A stretch of 33,049 nucleotides of DNA from JAHIGH01 sp964564035 (GTDB lineage: Bacteria > Patescibacteriota > Microgenomatia > Levybacterales > UBA12049). The translations under genes and the position numbers were made by a program. Below are positions 22,399-29,743 of the stretch, in pieces (the first letter of the stretch is position 1; every line of letters starts with the position of its first letter). The notes below the pieces were generated by a model that did no database searches, was not told the DNA's origin, and saw nothing but the letters and a program-made list of their open reading frames with translations. The stretch is from positions 1 through 33,049 of the forward strand of contig CAZLZN010000019.1 in NCBI GenBank assembly GCA_964564035.1, given 5' to 3'.

Positions 22399-23706
22399 AT
22401 GACCTCATCAATTGTTGAGACGCAGTACCCTATAAATTACCGCGAAAAAGAAGCTAAAGAACTAGGAGAAAGCCTGAAGCATCGCCAAAGCGTGAATATA
22501 GTTGGAATTAAACGCATAGGCATCAGCAACTTTCTCAGGTTTTTTATGTATAACGATAAAATAATCGAGGCATACATCGGCGACGGCCGCAAGCATTTTT
22601 TTATACCTGTTGATCTGATAGATCTTGTTGAGCTTGAGATTTATCCTTTTTGGACCCTGACACTCAAAAGGATTGTTGATGAGGTGGATAAGTCCGATCT
22701 CCCCTCCGAAACCAAAAGCAAAATAGGATCGCTTTTTCTCAACAGTATTCAATCTCAAGACCTGTTTTTAATAATCGATTGTATCAGACAGGCACTGACG
22801 CTTTTAGTTAGCCAGGGGTACTTGCCGACCATATTTTTCAACCGGTTCGATCGTATCTCGTCTGTTTATACCCCCTCGTTTTTCGACAACCTGCAGGGTT
22901 TACGTGACGCAGCCAATCAGGAGCTCGCTTATGTTTTTACTAGCTACAGAAGTCTTGATACGATCTTCCCGCTGTCCCGTACCTCTCTTTCCGTATTTGC
23001 TCATGTTATGTATATGGGATTAGCCAGTCTCAAGGACATGGAAGTAATCTATGGATTATTTGTTGACCGTCACGGCATACATCTGCCCGGCAACATAAAA
23101 GACGAACTTTTCAGGATCGTCAATGGAAACGTTCAATATTTACAGCTGGCCTTAATTATTCTGACCGAAAAGGGAATCGAGTCGGTAAAAAACGAAAAAG
23201 ACCTCTTTGACCTCTTGATTCAGGATGAGCGCATCACCCTGCAGTCGGAGGAGCTTCTGGAGAGTCTTACCAAAGACGAAAAAAAGACACTTGGAGATAT
23301 TTTAGGTAAGCAAAATATCGCGCCTTCCGAAAAAGAAAAAAATATATACCTTTGGGAAACAGGCTTTATTAGCGAAAAGAACAGCTCTTACAAAATATTC
23401 AGCCCGCTTTTCGAGAACTATCTCAGATCCCATGTGCAGATTGACGAAAAAAATGATCAAACTATCCATTTGACCAAGAAAGAACACCTGCTTTTTTCAC
23501 TGCTTCAGTCGCATATCGGCAATATATGCGAAAGAGAGGAGATTATAGAAAGAGTCTGGCCCGAATACCAGGAGCTTGGCATATCCGACTGGGCAATTGA
23601 CCGCCTCGTCGCGCGTGTCCGCGTCAAGCTCAAACAGCAGGGGAGTCCGTATGAAATTGTTACAGTACGTACCAGGGGCTACAAGCTCTCGGCTATTCAA
23701 GGATAA
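22399..23706 (+). CDS. STAND/AAA-like regulator with degraded Walker motifs and OmpR-type winged helix
   Basis: A 435-residue protein. Residues about 10-330 resemble an AAA/STAND ATPase of the type that begins with a G-x-R-R-x-GKT loop, but the loop reads GIKRIGISNF (36-45): the essential lysine is Ile42. The Walker B position reads IFFNRFDRI (145-153), with Asn where the first acidic residue is expected. The C-terminus (about 355-435) is an OmpR/PhoB-type winged helix: HLTKKEHLLFSLL, ICEREEIIERVW, AIDRLVARVRVKL, TVRTRGYKL. It probably binds DNA, with the N-terminal module sensing a ligand or oligomerising without ATP hydrolysis. Targets are unknown; valS lies 22 bases downstream. No signal peptide or membrane helix is seen. 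Confidence 0.75.
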   Translation: MTSSIVETQYPINYREKEAKELGESLKHRQSVNIVGIKRIGISNFLRFFMYNDKIIEAYIGDGRKHFFIPVDLIDLVELEIYPFWTLTLKRIVDEVDKSDLPSETKSKIGSLFLNSIQSQDLFLIIDCIRQALTLLVSQGYLPTIFFNRFDRISSVYTPSFFDNLQGLRDAANQELAYVFTSYRSLDTIFPLSRTSLSVFAHVMYMGLASLKDMEVIYGLFVDRHGIHLPGNIKDELFRIVNGNVQYLQLALIILTEKGIESVKNEKDLFDLLIQDERITLQSEELLESLTKDEKKTLGDILGKQNIAPSEKEKNIYLWETGFISEKNSSYKIFSPLFENYLRSHVQIDEKNDQTIHLTKKEHLLFSLLQSHIGNICEREEIIERVWPEYQELGISDWAIDRLVARVRVKLKQQGSPYEIVTVRTRGYKLSAIQG

Positions 23707-23713
23707 TCCGGTG

Positions 23714-23722
23714 TGTTAAAAT
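23714..23722 (+). promoter_or_regulatory. Extended -10 promoter element of valS
   Basis: TGT-TAAAAT (TG at 23714-23715, hexamer 23717-23722), ending six bases before the valS ATG at 23729, with no Shine-Dalgarno sequence. The -35 is poor (TATTCA, 23694-23699). This again suggests a leaderless start inside the short gap after the regulator gene. Confidence 0.45.
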
Positions 23723-23728
23723 TCCCTC

Positions 23729-25876
23729 ATGGACAAAATCTACGACCACAAAAAAGTTGAGGATAGAATATATCAAATGTGGGAAGAAAGTGGTTATTTC
23801 AAACCCGAAATCAATCCCACCGGCGAGCCATTCTCGATAATTCTCCCCCCGCCCAACGCTAACGCCCCTCTTCACTTCGGCCACGCAATGTATGTCATAG
23901 AAGATATCCTCATCCGCTATCATAGAATGCGCGGCTTCAAGGCCTTATGGCTTCCCGGTGCTGACCACGCAGGTTTTGAAACCCAGTTTGTCTTTGAGAA
24001 AAAACTTCAAAAGGAAGGCAAGACTCGCTTTGATTACCCTCGCGAAGTACTATATGAGATGATCTGGGAACATGTCCAAAATAACAAGTCGGGCATGGAA
24101 GGCCAATTGCGCAAGTTGGGTTTTTCTCTGGATTGGTCAAGGAGCAAATTCACTCTGGACCCTGATGTCGTAGCTCTTGTTCATAAATCTTTTAAAAAAA
24201 TGTATGATGAGGGCTTGATTTACCGGGCAAAGCGCCTGGTCAACTATTGTACATTCGATGGTACAGCCTTTTCCGATCTTGAGGTCATGCACGAGGAGCG
24301 AAAAACCCCGCTTTATCACATTAAATACGGCCCGTTCGTATTGGCCACAACCCGCCCCGAAACAAAATTCGGCGATACGGCGATTGCGGTCAATCCCACT
24401 GACTCCAGGTATAGCAAGTATGTCGGCAGCGAAATAGAAATAGAAACCGTGCTGGGTAAGTCCAAAATAAAGGTCATTGCTGATGAGATCGCGGATCCGA
24501 AATTCGGAACCGGAGTGGTAAAGATTACCCCGGCTCATGACTTTAATGATTTTGAAGCCGCCAAGCGTCACGGCTTACCCATGAGGCAGGTTATCAATTT
24601 TGACGGAAAAATGAATGCCTATGCCGGAAAGTTCGAAGGCATGTATGTCAGGCAGGCCCGCAAAGCAATTGTCGAAGAAATGATGCAGAAAGGCCTAATC
24701 GACAAGATCGATGAAGAATATGTTACCAGGCTGAATCTTTGCTATAAATGCAAAAATCTGTTAGAGCCTCTTCCTATGGAGCAATGGTTTATTAAAGTTG
24801 ATAAGCTTTGGATTCCTGCGATAGACGCTGTTAATAAAAATGAAATTAGAATATTTCCGGAGAATTTTAAAAAAGTATATACCGATTGGCTCACCAATTT
24901 GAGAGACTGGAACATTTCTCGCCAGACGGTATGGGGCATCAGGATCCCTGCGTGGCAAAATAAAAAAACAGGAGAATGGACTGTCACGGATGGGAAGGCT
25001 CCCGAAGATAAAGGGCTTGAGCAGGATACTGACACGTTTGATACCTGGTTTTCGTCTGCGCAGTGGCCTTACGTGACGTTGCAGGCCTTAAATAAAAATG
25101 ATTTTGAAACATACTACCCCACGTCGGTAATGGAAACCGGTTACGACATTCTCAAAGCCTGGGTCTCCCGCATGGTTATGATGGGCATATATTCAACTGG
25201 CAAAATACCTTTTGAGAATATTGTTCTGCACGGCTTAGTAAATGACCCTCTGGGTAAAAAAATGAGTAAATCCAAAGGAAATGTCGTAAATCCCATCGAG
25301 CTTGCAGATCAATATGGCGCTGATTCGGTGCGCTTCGCGCTTGTGTATGGCACTGCGTTGGGTCATGATCAGTCATTGTCTTATCCCAAGCTAGAAGCAA
25401 TGCGTAAGTTCAGTAATAAGCTTTGGAATATCGCCAGATTTATCCAAATGAACCGGCCTGAATCTTTTAATAAACAGCCATTATCAATGAGCCGGCTAAA
25501 CACTGCTGTAGCTCACGCCTCCGACAAGGAATGGGTTAAGAAAGTAGAAGATCTATCACTCGAAATAACCAAATACCTCGACAATTACCAGTTCAATCTC
25601 GCGGCGGAGCGTCTCTACGAGTTCATTTGGCACGAATTTGCCGACATTTATATTGAAGACATCAAAGAAAGAATAAATGAAAATTCATACTTGATACTTA
25701 ATACTTTATACTTAATGCAATTAAAATTGCTCCATCCCTTTATGCCGTTTATTACCGAGGAAATCTATCAACAGCTTGACGGATCTGCTCTCCGAACACA
25801 CAACGAAACGGGGGGTCTTGCAAAAACACAAAAATCCATTATGATAGAACCGTGGCCAACACGAGATGTCAAGTAA
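23729..25876 (+). CDS. valS: Valyl-tRNA synthetase (short form)
   Basis: A 715-residue class I aminoacyl-tRNA synthetase that charges tRNA-Val. HIGH-type motif PNANAPLHFGHA with HFGH at 49-52; GADHAGFETQ, LGFSLDWSRSKFTLD and the editing-domain motif GTGVVKITPAHDFNDFE identify ValRS; KMSKS at 511-515. It is shorter than the usual 850-950 residues and ends soon after the anticodon-binding domain (LLHPFMPFITEEIYQ), so the C-terminal coiled-coil tRNA arm is absent. PNANAP replaces the common PNVTGS before the HIGH motif. The segment near residues 653-662 is encoded by a heptamer repeat (25686-25713). Confidence 0.94.
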   Translation: MDKIYDHKKVEDRIYQMWEESGYFKPEINPTGEPFSIILPPPNANAPLHFGHAMYVIEDILIRYHRMRGFKALWLPGADHAGFETQFVFEKKLQKEGKTRFDYPREVLYEMIWEHVQNNKSGMEGQLRKLGFSLDWSRSKFTLDPDVVALVHKSFKKMYDEGLIYRAKRLVNYCTFDGTAFSDLEVMHEERKTPLYHIKYGPFVLATTRPETKFGDTAIAVNPTDSRYSKYVGSEIEIETVLGKSKIKVIADEIADPKFGTGVVKITPAHDFNDFEAAKRHGLPMRQVINFDGKMNAYAGKFEGMYVRQARKAIVEEMMQKGLIDKIDEEYVTRLNLCYKCKNLLEPLPMEQWFIKVDKLWIPAIDAVNKNEIRIFPENFKKVYTDWLTNLRDWNISRQTVWGIRIPAWQNKKTGEWTVTDGKAPEDKGLEQDTDTFDTWFSSAQWPYVTLQALNKNDFETYYPTSVMETGYDILKAWVSRMVMMGIYSTGKIPFENIVLHGLVNDPLGKKMSKSKGNVVNPIELADQYGADSVRFALVYGTALGHDQSLSYPKLEAMRKFSNKLWNIARFIQMNRPESFNKQPLSMSRLNTAVAHASDKEWVKKVEDLSLEITKYLDNYQFNLAAERLYEFIWHEFADIYIEDIKERINENSYLILNTLYLMQLKLLHPFMPFITEEIYQQLDGSALRTHNETGGLAKTQKSIMIEPWPTRDVK
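25686..25713 (+). repeat. Heptanucleotide repeat (NATACTT)4 inside valS
   Basis: Four contiguous seven-base units, CATACTT, GATACTT, AATACTT and TATACTT, differ only at the first base. They lie within the anticodon-binding domain of valS. As seven is not a multiple of three, each unit is read in a different frame and yields the varied sequence SYLILNTLYL. Confidence 0.85.
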
Positions 25877-25916
25877 TTTATTTTGCATTTTTAGTTTAGC
25901 ATTTTAATATTTAATC

Positions 25917-26372
25917 ATGCCCGATTTACCGCCCAAACAGCTTTTGACACAAATCCCGTCCGCCTATGCGGGCAGGCTGCGATTATTCCCGAGTATTTTC
26001 CGAATTATTCCCGAAAGCCTCAATATATCCAAGCGCCATATCACGGTATTCAAAATATCGGCGCTCAGCGTGCTCACGGTTTATTTAATGCTGGCCGCGC
26101 TCTCCCAAAGCAGGTTATTAAGCGATAACAGGTTGTATATTGAGTCTCTCAGGCAAAACAGATTAGCACTTGTTAAGCAGGCCGCGTTCTGGAAGGGTAT
26201 AACTGAAAAATATGATAAGTATCCCGACGCTTATTTGAAGCTGGCCCAAATAGAGTATCAATTGGGTAACACATCTGTCTCGCAAGGGTTGGTCGATAAA
26301 GCGCTGGCTCTGAATCCGCAATTGCGCCAAAGTGCTGTGCTTGGGGAATTTGTTGGGAGGCTTTCCAGGTAG
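25917..26372 (+). CDS. Small membrane-anchored TPR-like protein, function unknown
   Basis: A 151-residue protein. A single membrane helix lies at about residues 43-62 (FKISALSVLTVYLMLAAL), after a basic N-terminal region of about 40 residues. The C-terminal half has one and a half tetratricopeptide-like repeats: YPDAYLKLAQIEYQLGNTSVSQGLVDKALALNP (about 101-133), with the expected Ala/Leu/Gly/Tyr spacing. TPRs bind proteins, so a small scaffold or assembly role is possible. It lies 40 bases after valS and ends two bases from the stop of the convergent L25 gene. No specific family was recognised. Confidence 0.7.
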   Translation: MPDLPPKQLLTQIPSAYAGRLRLFPSIFRIIPESLNISKRHITVFKISALSVLTVYLMLAALSQSRLLSDNRLYIESLRQNRLALVKQAAFWKGITEKYDKYPDAYLKLAQIEYQLGNTSVSQGLVDKALALNPQLRQSAVLGEFVGRLSR

Positions 26373-26374
26373 TT

Positions 26375-27046
26375 TTATTCGGCCTTCTTGTCGCCTTGAT
26401 CCGAAGCGGCTTGCTCTTCCTTCGCTCCCTCTTCTCCGGCGGCTCCGGCCTCACTGCCTGCTTCTTCGGCGGGCGCTTCTACTGGTTCCTCTTTTGCAGG
26501 CTCTCCGATTCTGACAACGCCTACTCCCGCTTCATTTAATATTTCGACACCCTCCGGAGCTTTGACATCGCTTATATTGATACCGTCGCCAACTTCTGCC
26601 AAGTGCTCAATATTGACCTCTATGCTTTCAGGAAGCTTATCCGGAAGCGCCTCGACCTCAACCTCCGATAATGTTTGCAGTAATACTCCGATCTTTTCCG
26701 TAACTGCCTTGGCCTCGCCGACCAGTTCGATCGGTACCATTGCCTTCACTTTTTCTTTGAGGTTTACTTGATAAAAATCCGCATGCAGCGGCATGTTTGC
26801 TGTATAATCCATTTGGAGATTTTTGATAAGGACCGGAAGAGCTTTTCCGTCTACTTTGAGGTCAATTAGCCCTGTTTCTCCAACTTCCTTGTAAACCGTT
26901 TGGAAATCGGCCAGTTTTACTTGCAGAGACTGAGATTTAATCCCTTTACCATAGACGTTTGCGGGTAGAAGGCCCTCTCGTCTGAGCTTTTTAACTTTCT
27001 TACCTAAAATTTTGCGCTCATCTGCTTCAAGTACCGGATGTTTCAT
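26375..27046 (-). CDS. rplY: Ribosomal protein L25, CTC/TL5 type
   Basis: A 223-residue protein. Residues about 1-92 are the 5S rRNA-binding L25 domain (RKILGKKVKKLRREGLLPANVYGKG, HADFYQV). Residues about 93-185 are the CTC/TL5 C-terminal beta domain (VPIELVGEA, LPESIEVNIEHL, GINISDV). A Glu/Ala-rich acidic tail of about 40 residues follows, as in many long L25 forms. It binds 5S rRNA in the central protuberance and is linked to stress in Gram-positive bacteria. A TATAAA box (minus strand) ends nine bases before the ATG, suggesting a leaderless mRNA divergent from ruvC. Confidence 0.94.
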   Translation of the reverse strand: MKHPVLEADERKILGKKVKKLRREGLLPANVYGKGIKSQSLQVKLADFQTVYKEVGETGLIDLKVDGKALPVLIKNLQMDYTANMPLHADFYQVNLKEKVKAMVPIELVGEAKAVTEKIGVLLQTLSEVEVEALPDKLPESIEVNIEHLAEVGDGINISDVKAPEGVEILNEAGVGVVRIGEPAKEEPVEAPAEEAGSEAGAAGEEGAKEEQAASDQGDKKAE

Positions 27047-27055
27047 AAAATCTAT

Positions 27056-27061
27056 TTTATA
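27056..27061 (-). promoter_or_regulatory. -10 box of the rplY gene
   Basis: TATAAA on the minus strand, nine bases before the L25 ATG at 27046. The -35 is unclear. It lies back to back with a TATAAT on the plus strand (27070-27075) that could serve ruvC. Confidence 0.45.
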
Positions 27062-27069
27062 TTAATTGA

Positions 27070-27075
27070 TATAAT
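27070..27075 (+). promoter_or_regulatory. -10 box upstream of ruvC
   Basis: A perfect TATAAT. Transcription would start near 27082, next to an AAGGA (27081-27085), giving a leader of about 30 bases before the ATG at 27112. AAGGA lies eight bases before an in-frame TTG (27094), so a TTG start adding six residues cannot be excluded. Confidence 0.5.
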
Positions 27076-27111
27076 AACACAAGGAATAAAGATTTGTCAA
27101 ACTATAGGGCT

Positions 27112-27585
27112 ATGAATATAATCGGAATAGATCCCGGGATTGGAAGAACCGGATGGGGAATTGTAAGCAAGGAGGGGCAAAAAATAACCTCTATTAATTA
27201 CGGATGCATCGAGACTCTATCTGATCAGTTAATGCCTGACCGTCTGCTTTCCTTGCACGAAAATCTTCTTGCTATCTTCAACGCCCAAAAACCGTCATGC
27301 CTCGCGATAGAAGATCTGTTTTTTAACACCAATGCAAAAACAGCTCTTGTTGTGGGTCAGGCTAGGGGAGTGGTCCTGCTCGCTGCGGCGCAATATAAAA
27401 TACCGGTCGCGATCTATACGCCCCTGCAAGTCAAGATCGCGCTTACAGGCTACGGGCGGGCTGAAAAATCCCAGGTTGGCCAAATGGTAAAAATAATCCT
27501 AAAATTAAAATCCGTACCCAAGCCTGACGATACTGCCGACGCGCTCGCTATCGCTCTCACCCACGCGTTTACGGTAAAAGTCTAG
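27112..27585 (+). CDS. ruvC: Holliday junction endonuclease RuvC
   Basis: A 157-residue protein, normal length. The four catalytic acids of the RNase H fold are visible: Asp7 in GIDPG, Glu67 in AIEDLFF, and Asp140 and Asp143 in KPDDTADALAIAL. It cuts Holliday junctions symmetrically in concert with RuvAB. The ATG at 27112 is chosen because family members begin with this residue directly before IIGIDPG; an in-frame TTG at 27094 is a possible alternative. It is the first of the ruvC, ruvA, ruvB series on this strand. Confidence 0.95.
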   Translation: MNIIGIDPGIGRTGWGIVSKEGQKITSINYGCIETLSDQLMPDRLLSLHENLLAIFNAQKPSCLAIEDLFFNTNAKTALVVGQARGVVLLAAAQYKIPVAIYTPLQVKIALTGYGRAEKSQVGQMVKIILKLKSVPKPDDTADALAIALTHAFTVKV

Positions 27586-27595
27586 ATTATCCAAT

Positions 27596-27623
27596 TTGTC
27601 CGCGTTTTTTAATCTGCTATAAT
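27596..27623 (+). promoter_or_regulatory. Promoter of ruvA
   Basis: TTGTCC (27596-27601), a 16-base spacer and an extended -10, TGC-TATAAT (27615-27623). Start of transcription near 27630 leaves a 16-base leader before the ruvA ATG at 27646. So ruvA can be transcribed apart from ruvC. Confidence 0.7.
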
Positions 27624-27645
27624 CTCAGTGAAGTATAGCTGTCCT

Positions 27646-28221
27646 ATGATCGGAACTATTAAAGGCACAATCGAATACAGAGAAGACCCGTTTATTATTG
27701 TAGATGTAAATGGTGTCGGGTACAGAGTCCTCGTTCCGGTAAGCGTGCTCTCTAAGTTAAGCGACTTGGGGGGGCCGGTTAAGCTTTATACCCACACCCA
27801 TGTCCGCGAAGATCTTCTTGAACTCTATGGTTTTACGGAGCCTCATGACCTAAAGCTCTTTCAGTATCTTATAAGCGTTTCTGGTATTGGGTGTAAAACA
27901 GCTCTTGCTATTTATTCCGTAGGAACAAGACAGGAGATTATCAAAGCAATTACCGGTAATGATACGTCTTTTTTTGTCGGCGTACCGCGCTTGGGCAAAA
28001 AAAACGCCCAAAAAATTATTATTGAATTAAAAAATAAGCTCGGCGGAGAAGGGGACATAGATCTGTCTGCCGGAGGAGAAGATTCGTCGGAGGTTATTGC
28101 GGCTCTCAAGAGCTTTGGATTTACTCCCTCCGAAGCGCGGACCGCCATAAAATCTCTTAACGGAAAAGGCGAAACAGTAGGGGAGAAAGTAAGATTGGCA
28201 CTAAAATACCTGGGTAGATAA
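27646..28221 (+). CDS. ruvA: Holliday junction helicase subunit RuvA
   Basis: A 191-residue protein of normal length. The N-terminal OB fold starts MIGTIKGTIE with VDVNGVGYRVLVP. The acidic pin is conserved as Glu55-Asp56 in HVREDLLELYGF. Two helix-hairpin-helix motifs follow (VSGIGCKTALAIYS at about 78-91 and VPRLGKKNAQKIIIELK at about 113-129), then a C-terminal RuvB-binding domain. It holds the junction square and recruits RuvB. The ATG at 27646 is preferred over an in-frame GTG at 27628, which falls at or before the predicted transcription start. Its stop codon abuts the left arm of the inverted repeat that separates it from ruvB. Confidence 0.95.
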   Translation: MIGTIKGTIEYREDPFIIVDVNGVGYRVLVPVSVLSKLSDLGGPVKLYTHTHVREDLLELYGFTEPHDLKLFQYLISVSGIGCKTALAIYSVGTRQEIIKAITGNDTSFFVGVPRLGKKNAQKIIIELKNKLGGEGDIDLSAGGEDSSEVIAALKSFGFTPSEARTAIKSLNGKGETVGEKVRLALKYLGR

Positions 28222-28701
28222 ATCCAAAGCACAAAATTATAAATTCCAAATAAATCCAAATGATAAATATTCAAAATTCAAAAAAGTACAACTTAGAAGA
28301 AAGGACACTTGAGTTTGGGAAAAGAATAATTCACCTGGCAAAAGCCATACCAAAAAACATAATTAACAATAATTTAATAGATCAGGTTATACGCTCGGGA
28401 GCATCATTAGGAGCAAATTATCGCGAAGCCAATGAGACGGAAACTAAAAAAGATTTTCTTTTCAGGATGAGAATTTGTAGAAAAGAAGGCAAAGAAACAA
28501 TTTATTGGCTTAATCTCATTATCGAAGCAAATCCCGACTTCAATACAAGAATCCAACCGTTATTACGGGAAACCATAGAATTAGTAAAAATCTTTGCTGC
28601 TATAATTGAAAAATCTAAATAACTAGAAAAATCGTTTTGAATTTATTAATTTTCATTTTGATATTATTTGGAATTTGAGATTTTGAATTTGTAATTTAAC
28701 C
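28222..28701. mobile_element. Inverted-repeat cassette carrying a four-helix-bundle gene, inserted between ruvA and ruvB
   Basis: A single small gene is enclosed by AT-rich arms that are imperfect inverted repeats of about 60-65 bases. The core AAATTCCAAATAA (28241-28253) recurs perfectly inverted as TTATTTGGAATTT (28664-28676). Similarity extends on both sides, including AAATTCAAAA-type words and an ATG-containing segment. The arms start right after the ruvA stop and end at the ruvB start, so the cassette fills the whole gap. This recalls the intervening sequences of 23S rRNA genes, where an S23-family gene sits inside a long stem. Mobility is inferred; no target-site duplication was identified. 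Confidence 0.55.
28260..28622 (+). CDS. Four-helix-bundle protein (23S rRNA intervening-sequence/S23 family)
   Basis: A 120-residue, mainly helical protein matching the S23/four-helix-bundle family: YNLEERTLEFGKRIIHLAKAIPK (about 10-32), LIDQVIRSGASLGANYREANE (about 39-59), FLFRMRICRKEGKETIYWLNL (about 67-87), and a final helix. Family members are pentameric, occur in intervening sequences of 23S rRNA genes and are related to the Avd protein of diversity-generating retroelements; their function is poorly understood. The start codon and first nine residues lie within the left inverted-repeat arm. Base composition is more AT-rich than the flanking ruv genes, supporting a foreign origin. Confidence 0.87.
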   Translation: MINIQNSKKYNLEERTLEFGKRIIHLAKAIPKNIINNNLIDQVIRSGASLGANYREANETETKKDFLFRMRICRKEGKETIYWLNLIIEANPDFNTRIQPLLRETIELVKIFAAIIEKSK

Positions 28702-29739
28702 ATGCCGGATAAATCAATAAAGTCTAAAATTATTGAAAATTCGCCCGAAGAGGAAAAGCTCTTCACATCATTAAGAGCCTCTTCATGGCCCGAGTTTTGC
28801 GGTCAGGAAAATATCAAGACGGCACTTCAAATAGCAATTACGGCAGCCAAAAAGCGCTCGGAAGCCATAGAGCATATTTTGTTCTACGGTCCGCCGGGAC
28901 TTGGCAAAACGACTCTTTCGCACATTGTTGCGCGCGAGATGGGAGCAAACATCAGGATTACTTCGGGTCCCGCTCTCACGCGCGCTGGGGATCTGGCATC
29001 GATCCTGACCAATCTTGAAAAAGGCGATATATTATTCATTGACGAAATTCACCGCCTGCACAAAACAGTCGAAGAGACTATGTATTCTGCCATGGAAGAT
29101 TATGCTCTCGATGTCGTTCTTGGCAAAGGGCCATCCGCCCGCACGCTGAGGCTGGATCTTCCGCAGTTTACGATCGTTGGCGCGACCACGCGCGCAGGTC
29201 TTTTGTCGGCACCGCTTCGTGACCGTTTCGGAGTCGTGCACCGCTTGAATTTTTATAGCCCCTCCGAGCTCGGCGTTATCATAAGAGGCGGAGCTAAAAA
29301 ACTTAATATCGTGATTGACGACGTAAGCATCGGCGAGATAGCCAAGCGCTCCAGGGGAACCCCGAGAATCGCCTTGAAGCTCCTCAAAAGAGTGCGTGAT
29401 TATGCTCAGGTTAAAAGAGAGGGGTTTATTGATATTGCGGCGACTAAATCCGCGCTTAAGCTGTTGGAAGTTGACAATATGGGTCTAGATCCGCTGGATA
29501 TCAAGTTTATGCTTGCTATTATCGAGAAGCACTCCGGCGGACCGGTAGGCATCGAAACGATTGCGTCAACTATTTCTGAAGATGCCGGAACTATCGAGGA
29601 TTTGGTAGAGCCGTACCTGCTACAGGTCGGCTTCCTCAAGAGAACTCCCCGCGGCCGCATTGCCTCGGAATCGGCTTATGCGCATTTGGGGTTTAAGCCG
29701 CCTTTATCGGGCAAGCATGATCAGCCGAAGCTGATCTGA
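28702..29739 (+). CDS. ruvB: Holliday junction branch-migration ATPase RuvB
   Basis: A 345-residue AAA+ protein of normal length. Walker A GPPGLGKTT (63-71), Walker B LFIDEIH (111-117), sensor 1 region TIVGATTRAGLLSAPLRDRFG with the arginine finger, and a C-terminal winged helix (VEPYLLQVGFLKRTPRGRIA). It forms the hexameric motor that pumps DNA through the RuvA-bound junction. It is separated from ruvA by the inverted-repeat cassette, whose right arm runs up to the start codon and may supply its promoter (TTGGAA at 28668 and TAATTT at 28692 are weak candidates). It ends four bases from the convergent ATPase gene. Confidence 0.96.
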   Translation: MPDKSIKSKIIENSPEEEKLFTSLRASSWPEFCGQENIKTALQIAITAAKKRSEAIEHILFYGPPGLGKTTLSHIVAREMGANIRITSGPALTRAGDLASILTNLEKGDILFIDEIHRLHKTVEETMYSAMEDYALDVVLGKGPSARTLRLDLPQFTIVGATTRAGLLSAPLRDRFGVVHRLNFYSPSELGVIIRGGAKKLNIVIDDVSIGEIAKRSRGTPRIALKLLKRVRDYAQVKREGFIDIAATKSALKLLEVDNMGLDPLDIKFMLAIIEKHSGGPVGIETIASTISEDAGTIEDLVEPYLLQVGFLKRTPRGRIASESAYAHLGFKPPLSGKHDQPKLI

Positions 29740-29743
29740 ATCT

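Noticed and set aside
27628..27645. GTG start adding six residues to RuvA
   Set aside because: It falls at or before the predicted transcription start, and RuvA proteins begin directly with the MIGxIxG sequence at 27646.
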